Below are positions 5,511 through 10,722 of a stretch of DNA of 10,722 bases, one piece after another; position 1 is the stretch's first letter; every line of letters starts with the position of its first letter. Position numbers and translations under genes: made by a program. Below the pieces are notes generated by a model, which was not told the origin of the DNA, did no database searches, and saw only the letters and a program-made list of their open reading frames with translations. Origin of the DNA: Candidatus Cloacimonadota bacterium (GTDB taxonomy: Bacteria > Cloacimonadota > Cloacimonadia > JGIOTU-2); assembly GCA_014384665.1 (NCBI GenBank), contig JACNFI010000421.1, forward strand, positions 1-10,722, given 5' to 3'.

Positions 5511-5792
5511 GTCAAATGAGCCTTAGACTCGTCATAATTAGTCATATGTTCCTTCGGAGCGTCAAAAATAGTCAAATACACCTTCGGTGTGTCAAATGGA
5601 GTCATAAGCTCCCTTGGAGGGTCAATTGACAACCAAGCGCTATGACTATTTTTGCCAGCGAAGCCGTTTTGACCATTTTTGACAGCGAAGCGTTATGACT
5701 ATTTCTGACGGCTTTAGCCATAATGACAGCGAACGAAGTGAGCGTTATGACAATTTCTGACGGCTTAAGCCATTTTGACAGCGAAGCGTTTA
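5511..5792. repeat. Mini-hairpin array 2 between pyrB and pyrC
   Basis: The left half (5511-5620) has four 20-bp hairpin modules starting with GTCA at 5511, 5541, 5571 and 5601. They carry cores such as CACC-TTC-GGTG and CTCC-CTT-GGAG. The first three are separated by 10-bp linkers starting with GTCA at 5531, 5561 and 5591. The centre is the perfect palindrome GTCAATTGAC (5621-5630). The right half has GAC-flanked modules of 16-24 bp (starts 5628, 5654, 5681, 5707, 5725, 5759, 5777) and 10-bp linkers of GACNATTTYT type (5644, 5671, 5697, 5749). Cores include GCGAAGC, GGCTTTAGCC and GGCTTAAGCC. The left linker GTCAAAAATAGTC is the exact reverse complement of GACTATTTTTGAC on the right. The array overlaps the pyrB stop codon and reaches to 24 bp from the pyrC ATG. 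Confidence 0.85.
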
Positions 5793-6731
5793 ATTTGTTC
5801 TTCCACCTAATATTAAGAAAAGTAAAGCCATCCTGATTGCCACGCCATTTGTAACTTGCTCAATAATGATGCTATGTGGACTATCTGCAACTTCCGGCAA
5901 AATTTCTACTCCCCTATTCATAGGACCTGGATGCATAATAAGTACATCTTCTTTTGCATATTTCAGGACTTCTTTGCTCAAACCATATTTTCTGGAATAC
6001 TCACCCAAACCTGGAAAAAGTCCTTCTTCTTGCCTTTCAAGTTGCATCCTGAGAGCCATAATTACATCTGCTCCTTTAACTGCATTATAGAGGTCATATT
6101 CGGACTTTGCACCATAAACTTCTTCAATTTTGGGAGGCATCAGTGTGCGAGGTCCACAAACAGTTGCTTTTGCTCCCATCTTTCTCATTCCTGTCAAGTT
6201 TGACCTCAACACCCGTGAATGCAGGATATCGCCCACAATCGTAACCTTGAGCCCTTTTAATGTGCCTTTTTTCTCCCAGATACTGAACATATCCAGCAGT
6301 GCCTGTGTGGGATGAGCATGCCTTCCATCTCCGGCATTAAGAACTGGCTTTTGGGAATATTTATGCACTAATTGAGGTGCTCCCGGACAACTATGCCGAA
6401 CAACATAAAGGTCTATTCCCATTGCATTGAGAGTATAAACAGTATCTTGAAGCCCTTCGCCCTTTTTCACTGAAGACCCAATTGCAGAAAAACTAACCAC
6501 ATCTGCACTAAGCCGTTTTGCTGCAAGTTCAAATGAAATTCTGGTTCGTGTGCTTTCCTCAAAAAATAAGGTCGCTATTGTCTTCCCTCGTAAGGTTGGA
6601 ATTTTTTTGTAATCCCGTTTATTAATCTCTTTCATTATCTTCGCAGTTTCAAAAATCGTATTAATTTCTTCAACAGAATATGTATCCAAATCGTATAGAT
6701 TTCTTCCGCTGAATTGGAGGTTATTATTCAT
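5790..6731 (-). CDS. pyrB: Aspartate carbamoyltransferase catalytic subunit
   Basis: Transfers the carbamoyl group from carbamoyl phosphate to aspartate, the committed pyrimidine step. Visible motifs (numbered from the upstream ATG at 6743) are FFEESTRTR (60-68, carbamoyl-phosphate binding), the SVKKGE loop (91-96), HPTQALLD (144-151) and HPGPMNRG (271-278), in normal order and at normal length. I chose the second ATG (6731, 313 residues). GGGAG lies 5 nt before it, while the upstream ATG (6743) has no ribosome-binding site and the GGGAG overlaps that codon. No pyrI lies nearby, so allosteric control of the E. coli type is not indicated by this window. The TAA stop lies within the last unit of mini-hairpin array 2. 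The gap to the DUF1015 gene upstream is repeat-rich. Confidence 0.95.
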   Translation of the reverse strand: MNNNLQFSGRNLYDLDTYSVEEINTIFETAKIMKEINKRDYKKIPTLRGKTIATLFFEESTRTRISFELAAKRLSADVVSFSAIGSSVKKGEGLQDTVYTLNAMGIDLYVVRHSCPGAPQLVHKYSQKPVLNAGDGRHAHPTQALLDMFSIWEKKGTLKGLKVTIVGDILHSRVLRSNLTGMRKMGAKATVCGPRTLMPPKIEEVYGAKSEYDLYNAVKGADVIMALRMQLERQEEGLFPGLGEYSRKYGLSKEVLKYAKEDVLIMHPGPMNRGVEILPEVADSPHSIIIEQVTNGVAIRMALLFLILGGRTN

Positions 6732-6736
6732 ACTTG

Positions 6737-6741
6737 CTCCC
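6737..6741 (-). promoter_or_regulatory. Ribosome-binding site deciding the pyrB start
   Basis: GGGAG on the minus strand, 5 nt before the ATG at 6731. It overlaps the alternative upstream ATG (6741-6743), which would add four residues (MGAS). Other genes in the window (pyrC, pyrR, the T9SS protein gene) have clear Shine-Dalgarno sequences, which supports this choice. Confidence 0.5.
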
Positions 6742-6780
6742 ATATTTCAAAAAATAATAAGTTCTAAAAATATCCCGTGC

Positions 6781-6877
6781 TTGTCATTCCGAACTTTGAT
6801 GCTGAATCCAGATACTTCATTTTTATTTGATTCTCGCTGGAGTTTACACTCAACTTGATTGAGTGCGAGAATGACAA
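6781..6877. repeat. 97-bp nested palindrome, TTGTCATTC family
   Basis: Outer arms TTGTCATTC (6781-6789) and GAATGACAA (6869-6877). Inside are ATTCTCGC (6830-6837) with GCGAGAAT (6865-6872), and CACTCAA (6847-6853) with TTGAGTG (6859-6865). The outer and middle pairings share bases on the right side and so compete. The element resembles dispersed GTCATTC...GAATGAC repeats known from many environmental genomes (memory, no search). It lies in the DUF1015-pyrB gap. Confidence 0.6.
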
Positions 6878-6884
6878 TGACTCA

Positions 6885-6917
6885 AGTTACGGGTTACGAG
6901 TTACGGGTTACGAGTTA
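6885..6917. repeat. 7-bp tandem repeat RGTTACG
   Basis: AGTTACG and GGTTACG alternate four times, followed by a partial AGTTA. This is equivalent to a 14-bp unit repeated 2.4 times. It is intergenic. On the plus strand it is read through by a spurious ORF giving a GLRVTGYEL-like peptide, which I do not call as a gene. Confidence 0.75.
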
Positions 6918-6939
6918 TCTACCAAAAACTTATGTGTCA

Positions 6940-6993
6940 GAAAAAAAGGAAATTCCTATGCAATCAAGTTGAGTAAAATTTTTCCTTTTTTTC
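6940..6993 (-). terminator. AT-rich terminator-like hairpin after the DUF1015 gene
   Basis: GAAAAAAAGGAAA (6940-6952) and TTTCCTTTTTTTC (6981-6993) form a 13-bp inverted repeat around a 28-nt loop, overlapping the DUF1015 stop codon. On the minus strand the right arm ends in a T-run, so it could act as a weak terminator, perhaps in both directions. The stem is mostly A-T and the T-run is part of the stem, so the case is modest. If real, it would partly separate DUF1015 expression from pyrB. Confidence 0.3.
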
Positions 6994-8230
6994 ACAATAA
7001 ATGGATTATCAATCCGCTTCTGAGTTTTGGCTCAAACCAGGTTGATTTTGGCGGCATAACCTTATTTGAATCTGCTACATTCATAAGTTCCTGAATAGAT
7101 GTTGGATAAAGGTCAAAAGCAACTTTATATCTGCCGCTATCTACAAGCTTTTCCAATTCTTTCAAACCCCTTATTCCGCCTACAAAATTTATTCTCTTAT
7201 CTTTCCTTGGATTAGTAATGCCGAGAATTGGCTCCATCAAATTATTATGTAATATGCTAACATCAAGGAAGTTCACCGGGTCTTTCATATTAAAAGTATC
7301 AGGTTTGGCTGCAAGTTTATACCAACAATTATTTAGATACATTCCAAATAAGTACTTTTCAGTCGGTTTGTAAATTTCATTCTGTTTTGTAATCTCAAAT
7401 TTCCAAAAAATTTTATCCAAAAATTTAGATTCAGAAAGTCCGTTCAAATCTTTTACAACACGATTATAATCCATAATATAGAGCTGCTCATCTGGAAATA
7501 TAACTGTAAGAAAATAATTATATTCCTCATTTCCAGAATGATTTGGATTGTTTTTCATTCGTATTTCCTGAACCCGAGCAGCAGCAGCAGAACGGTGATG
7601 TCCATCTGAAATGTAGAGATAATCCAGAGCATTAAATTCATTCTGAATTTTCTCAATTATAATATCATTATCAACTTTCCAGATTGTATGTCTTATTCCA
7701 TCATTACTTGTAAAATCATAAAGTGGTTTCTGCTTTTGAATTCCTCGCACGATTTTATCAATCGAATTTTTAGCATGATATGTCAAAAACACTGGTCCTG
7801 TATTTGCGTTAAGAAAATCAACATGAGTTGCTCTATCTTTTTCTTTATCTTCTCTTGTATATTCATGGATTTTTATTTTACCCTTTTTATAATCATCCAC
7901 AGAAGCGGCGGCAACAATACCGGTCTGGGTATGTTCCCCCATAATTAGACGATAGAGGTAAAAACACTGTTTTTCATCCTGAATCAGAATCTTCTTATGG
8001 ATAAATTTTTTCAGATTTTCCGCACCTTTCTTATAGACCTTTTCGTCATATAGATTGGTTTCTGGGGATAAATCTATCTCTGGCTTGGAAATATGAAGAA
8101 AACTGTATGGATTGCCTTTTGCAAGTTTTGTTGCTTCTTCAGAACTGAGGACATCATACGGTGGAGAAGCAACCTTTTCTGCAAAATCTGAGTTTGGTCG
8201 TAAGCCAAAAAACGGCTTGATTTGTGGCAT
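6992..8230 (-). CDS. DUF1015 family protein
   Basis: A 412-residue cytosolic protein without signal peptide or membrane segment. It is recognised as DUF1015 by its ordered motifs: SPPYDVL (22-28), IHEYTREDKEKDR (121-133), ISDGHHR (207-213), DYNRVVKDLNG (254-264), LDVSILHNNLMEPILGI (322-338) and the C-terminal MPPKSTWFEPKLRSGL (392-407). The length is normal and both ends look complete. The function is not established to my knowledge. DGHHR resembles the nucleotide-binding motif of ParB/sulfiredoxin-fold proteins, some of which are serine kinases; a kinase or nucleotide-binding role is inference only. The gene lies 261 bp upstream of the pyrB start in the same direction, so it may be the first gene of the transcript or a separate unit. 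A candidate promoter lies just upstream. Confidence 0.85.
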   Translation of the reverse strand: MPQIKPFFGLRPNSDFAEKVASPPYDVLSSEEATKLAKGNPYSFLHISKPEIDLSPETNLYDEKVYKKGAENLKKFIHKKILIQDEKQCFYLYRLIMGEHTQTGIVAAASVDDYKKGKIKIHEYTREDKEKDRATHVDFLNANTGPVFLTYHAKNSIDKIVRGIQKQKPLYDFTSNDGIRHTIWKVDNDIIIEKIQNEFNALDYLYISDGHHRSAAAARVQEIRMKNNPNHSGNEEYNYFLTVIFPDEQLYIMDYNRVVKDLNGLSESKFLDKIFWKFEITKQNEIYKPTEKYLFGMYLNNCWYKLAAKPDTFNMKDPVNFLDVSILHNNLMEPILGITNPRKDKRINFVGGIRGLKELEKLVDSGRYKVAFDLYPTSIQELMNVADSNKVMPPKSTWFEPKLRSGLIIHLL

Positions 8231-8257
8231 AATCTACTCTTTGCTTTTTACTGACAA

Positions 8258-8286
8258 AAAGTAAAAACCGTAAAAATATCTGTCAA
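8258..8286 (-). promoter_or_regulatory. Candidate sigma-70 type promoter for DUF1015 and possibly the pyr genes
   Basis: On the minus strand TTGACA (8286-8281) is followed after exactly 17 bp by TACTTT (8263-8258), about 28 bp before the DUF1015 ATG. The -35 box is perfect but the -10 box matches the consensus only moderately. FCB-group housekeeping promoters can differ from the E. coli consensus, so this is tentative. Confidence 0.35.
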
Positions 8287-8299
8287 ATATTTCTTGACA
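8281..8299. promoter_or_regulatory. Dyad TGTCAA-N7-TTGACA in the divergent promoter region
   Basis: A perfect 6-bp inverted repeat with a 7-bp spacer lies between the divergent DUF1015 and T9SS protein genes. Each arm reads as TTGACA on one strand. It could be two back-to-back -35 boxes or an operator covering them. A plus-strand -10 box at normal spacing is not convincing: the nearest A/T-rich TAAATC begins 13 bp after TTGACA. Confidence 0.35.
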
Positions 8300-8330
8300 A
8301 AAATGTCTGTTTTAAATCAAAAGTGTTTTT

Positions 8331-8336
8331 GGAGGT
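8331..8336 (+). promoter_or_regulatory. Strong ribosome-binding site of the T9SS protein gene
   Basis: GGAGGT lies 5 nt before the ATG at 8342. It is worth noting because many Bacteroidota genes lack Shine-Dalgarno sequences. Its presence here and at pyrC and pyrR argues that this organism uses them regularly. Confidence 0.75.
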
Positions 8337-8341
8337 AAGAA

Positions 8342-10390
8342 ATGAAAAAAAATAGTTTAATTATTGGCCTTATTTTAACTACCTTATTTACTACAACTCT
8401 ATTTGGCCAATTTAACCAGCCAGGTATGAAGTATTACCCCATTGAGACAGAAATAAAAAATTCTTACACAAGGTATGATACAATCCCAGCACCTGAATGG
8501 GAGTTCATTACTTTCCCAACTGAATTGATGACAAGTTATTATGATTATATGCAGGGTGGTTATAAAGCTCATCCACTTCGTCTTCAAACTGGAAATGGTG
8601 ATGGCGTCTATATCACATTTCACGCACGCAGTAGTCAAACTGCTAATCAAAGACAGTATTGGGCATATCTTGATTCTCAGGGTAACATTTTCGACTGGGA
8701 AACTATTACAACTTATGATAATTGGCAAGGCTATGGTAGTATAGATATTCATCCTGAAACAGGAAACTGTATAGCCATTTGGCATGAAGACATTGATGAG
8801 GACGAATATTTTGAGACTCCAATTACTTATGATGATTTTGAGCTTATGAATATTCCTGGTTTCTGGCAAACACTCTATATAATAGAAAATCTTGAGGCTC
8901 CTGAAAATGAATTTAGTTCTCCTCTGGTTTATGTAGGCAATTCTCCCATAGGAGATAGTTATACTCGGGTATATATATTAAGAACTAATTATGCCATTGC
9001 TGGTGGAAATGTCCAGATACTTTATAAGGACATTCAAGATTCGCATGAAATAATTCAACCCGGCTGGCTGGATAATCAAATAACAAATGAAAATGGCGAC
9101 CCAATGTTCACAGATTGGCTTGAACAAAATATTACACCTTACTGGGGATTTTCGGTTGATAAACAAACTTCGGGCAGAATTGCATTTATCGGTTATGCTG
9201 CTTATTTTGAAGACCCACCAAATCCTCCTGTGGATGAAGGCTTCTTTGTTTATGAATCTTTAGATTGGGGTGAAACATGGAGCTTGTATGATTTTGGCAT
9301 GCCACCAGCAATAGAAAATCTTTTACAATTAGAGGACAATCAAGGTAATGTTCTTGATTCTATTGAAGTTGGTATCATTGGTTTTAATAACACAGCATTA
9401 TTTGATGTAGAAGGTAATCTGCATTGGTGCTATACTGGAAGTTATGGCTATACTGATGACGCGGGAAATTGGAACTATTTTGACCATTTTATTCCCGCTG
9501 GCGAGTTTGTATGGTTTGGTGAATATATTGTTGAATGGCGGAATGTCTGGCCTAAGGTTCCCTGGGAAGTTGAAGGACAAGATACTTTGATACATTATAG
9601 TTTATGTACACCTTTCCCTCCCGACTTTTGCTATTTAGGTGCGCTCATTGGAAATTCAATGAAGAATGCAATAAATTGTGAGAATGAATGGATTGTTCAG
9701 GCTTGGGCTGATGGGACTTATCATATGTTAGGCGAGGATGGTGTGCCACAGTATCAGGATTATATTGAGCATCCAATTCTTTTTATGTCCTGCTCTAATG
9801 ACAATGGTGAACATTGGACAGAACCGATTGAAATTACTGATATATACACCCCTCCATTTGATGAGCAGATTACAGTTTATCCATACATCTGTGACCAGAT
9901 TGTAGATTTAGAAGATGGTTGGGGACAGGTTTATATGTACTATCTTGATGATAATGAATATGGACCTTCTTTTTGTCCTGGGATACCACCAATGGACATA
10001 AGTGGACAAATTACCTATTGCAGTTTCAGGATAAATTTTGCTGATATTATGGCTGTAGATAAAGAAAAAGAAATGCCATCACCTGAGATATTGCTTTATA
10101 ATTATCCCAATCCATTTGGCACCTCCACCACTATATATTTTAGTTTAGCCACTAATAAACACGAATTCATCCCGTTAGATAGCAAGCATCTAACGGGACA
10201 GGCACGGATAAATATTTATAATATCAAAGGTGAGCTCATTAAACAATTGTCAATATTAAATATTAAATCGTCAGTTGATTGGGATGGGAAAGATGAAAAT
10301 AGTAAACCGGTAAGTTCAGGGATTTATTTTTATAAATTAGAAGTTGGGGATAAAGTAATTGATACAAAAAAATGCTTAATTTTGAGATAG
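8342..10390 (+). CDS. Secreted Asp-box protein with T9SS type A sorting domain
   Basis: 682 residues. A signal peptide is evident: Lys-rich start, hydrophobic stretch at about 5-20, and probable cleavage after LFG near residue 22. The C-terminus is a type IX secretion sorting domain: NYPNPF (587-592), INIYNIKGELIKQL (623-636), then a VDWDGKDENSKPVSSGIYFYKL segment ending about 10 residues before the stop. The protein is thus predicted to cross the outer membrane through T9SS. Two Asp-box (BNR) motifs, SLDWGETW (306-313) and SNDNGEHW (485-492), suggest a sialidase-like beta-propeller fold. No catalytic residues could be assigned, so enzyme activity is not claimed. The ATG follows GGAGGT with 5 nt spacing. 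Residues from about 602 to 622 are encoded by intergenic-type repeats inserted in frame within the sorting domain. Confidence 0.88.
   Translation: MKKNSLIIGLILTTLFTTTLFGQFNQPGMKYYPIETEIKNSYTRYDTIPAPEWEFITFPTELMTSYYDYMQGGYKAHPLRLQTGNGDGVYITFHARSSQTANQRQYWAYLDSQGNIFDWETITTYDNWQGYGSIDIHPETGNCIAIWHEDIDEDEYFETPITYDDFELMNIPGFWQTLYIIENLEAPENEFSSPLVYVGNSPIGDSYTRVYILRTNYAIAGGNVQILYKDIQDSHEIIQPGWLDNQITNENGDPMFTDWLEQNITPYWGFSVDKQTSGRIAFIGYAAYFEDPPNPPVDEGFFVYESLDWGETWSLYDFGMPPAIENLLQLEDNQGNVLDSIEVGIIGFNNTALFDVEGNLHWCYTGSYGYTDDAGNWNYFDHFIPAGEFVWFGEYIVEWRNVWPKVPWEVEGQDTLIHYSLCTPFPPDFCYLGALIGNSMKNAINCENEWIVQAWADGTYHMLGEDGVPQYQDYIEHPILFMSCSNDNGEHWTEPIEITDIYTPPFDEQITVYPYICDQIVDLEDGWGQVYMYYLDDNEYGPSFCPGIPPMDISGQITYCSFRINFADIMAVDKEKEMPSPEILLYNYPNPFGTSTTIYFSLATNKHEFIPLDSKHLTGQARINIYNIKGELIKQLSILNIKSSVDWDGKDENSKPVSSGIYFYKLEVGDKVIDTKKCLILR
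10144..10213. repeat. In-frame repeat insertion inside the T9SS sorting domain
   Basis: 10144-10166 matches the intergenic repeat at 2062-2084 in 21 of 23 bases. It is followed by a perfect 11-bp inverted repeat, TCCCGTTAGAT (10170-10180) and ATCTAACGGGA (10188-10198), around AGCAAGC. The tail ACAGGCACG matches the repeat family seen at 302-320. The segment stays in frame and adds about 15-20 residues (including IPLDSKHLTG, 610-619) between two expected beta-strands of the sorting domain. Confidence 0.8.
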
Positions 10391-10461
10391 AATAACAAAT
10401 AAAAGCTCAAAAATATAAAATATTTTAACAACAAACAATTTTCCCAAATTAAAATTGAGAG

Positions 10462-10722
10462 ATGGAACGGATAATATTACACATTGATATGGATGCTTTC
10501 TTTGCCGCGATTGAGCAAAGAGATAATCCCGAACTTCAAGGCAAACCAGTTGTTGTTGGAGGAGGGGAAGGTAATAAAGGTGTTGTAAGTACTGCATCTT
10601 ATGAAGCACGAAAATTTGGCATTCATTCTGCAATGCCAATTTATCAGGCAAGAGAACTTTGTCCTAACGCAAAATTCATCAAAGGTAATTTCAAAAAATA
10701 TGTAGAAGAATCCATTAAACTA
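10462..10722 (+). CDS. dinB: DNA polymerase IV, N-terminal part (runs off the window)
   Basis: The first 87 codons are open to the window edge. They match the palm/fingers start of Y-family polymerases, which carry out error-prone translesion synthesis. HIDMDAFFAAIEQRDNPEL (7-25) contains the first catalytic metal ligand Asp9 and the probable steric-gate Phe14. VSTASYEARKFGIHSAMP (46-63) is the conserved fingers segment. The remaining catalytic Asp/Glu, the thumb and the little-finger domain lie beyond the window. The ATG at 10462 gives the usual N-terminus. GAGAG lies directly against it, too close for a good ribosome-binding site. It follows the T9SS protein gene by 71 bp with no clear terminator, so read-through is possible. 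No SOS box could be recognised. Confidence 0.93.
   Translation, partial: MERIILHIDMDAFFAAIEQRDNPELQGKPVVVGGGEGNKGVVSTASYEARKFGIHSAMPIYQARELCPNAKFIKGNFKKYVEESIKL

Noticed and set aside
6855..7094. 79-residue plus-strand ORF containing GLRVTGYEL
   Set aside because: It starts in the nested palindrome, reads through the 7-bp tandem repeat and ends antisense inside the DUF1015 gene. Peptides of this type are a known artefact of RGTTACG-like repeats.
8399..8869. 156-residue minus-strand ORF
   Set aside because: Antisense to the T9SS protein gene, with no recognisable motif or ribosome-binding site.
8342..10390. Calling the T9SS protein a sialidase
   Set aside because: Two Asp-box motifs are present, but the catalytic residues of sialidases could not be identified. 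Asp-boxes occur in many non-enzymatic propeller proteins.
10391..10461. Possible terminator between the T9SS protein gene and dinB
   Set aside because: Only a weak all-A/T hairpin (around AAATAT/ATATTT) is present, with no GC stem and no clear T-run.
10376..10651. 91-residue minus-strand ORF
   Set aside because: Overlaps the T9SS gene end and the conserved dinB start in antisense; dinB is clearly the real gene.

Overview
The window is an AT-rich bacterial chromosome segment. It carries most of a de novo pyrimidine (UMP) pathway on the minus strand, followed by a secreted T9SS-cargo protein gene and the start of a DinB polymerase gene on the plus strand. The type IX secretion C-terminal sorting domain, the class 1B dihydroorotate dehydrogenase (PyrD+PyrK), the Shine-Dalgarno sequences at several starts and the abundant intergenic palindromes suggest an uncultured lineage of the FCB group. 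Cloacimonadota or a related candidate phylum would fit, but this is inference and no marker gene here fixes the taxonomy.

Layout, reading the minus strand from right to left: a DUF1015-family protein (8230-6992), pyrB (6731-5790), pyrC (5486-4215), pyrK (3893-3147), pyrD (3056-2154), pyrR (2044-1508) and pyrF (1241-435), with a likely intrinsic terminator at about 110-132. Plus strand: a 682-residue exported Asp-box protein with a T9SS type A sorting domain (8342-10390), then dinB (10462 to the window edge, partial). The 111-bp divergent region 8231-8341 probably holds the promoters for both directions. No carAB, pyrE or pyrI is present.

Together the pyr genes encode carbamoyl-aspartate formation (PyrB), ring closure (PyrC), oxidation to orotate (PyrD/PyrK) and the final OMP decarboxylation (PyrF). 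PyrR is the family's regulator and uracil phosphoribosyltransferase. The orotate phosphoribosyltransferase and carbamoyl-phosphate synthase steps must be encoded elsewhere.

The most unusual content is between the genes. For an apparent operon the gaps are large (90-321 bp), and most contain structured repeats. Two gaps, after the pyrR and pyrB stop codons, hold related arrays of tiny hairpins. Each array has a right half built on GACR-GCGNAGC modules and a left half built on GTCA-flanked CCTWCGG-type hairpins. The two halves run in opposite orientation and meet at a GTCA...TGAC palindrome. GTCA elements in the left halves are spaced by exactly 10 and 20 bp, and both arrays end at a gene's stop codon. 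Other gaps hold long nested palindromes (215-312, 3909-3960, 4047-4168, 6781-6877). One palindromic family (ATCTAACGGG), joined to a second dispersed repeat, is also found in frame inside the T9SS protein gene.
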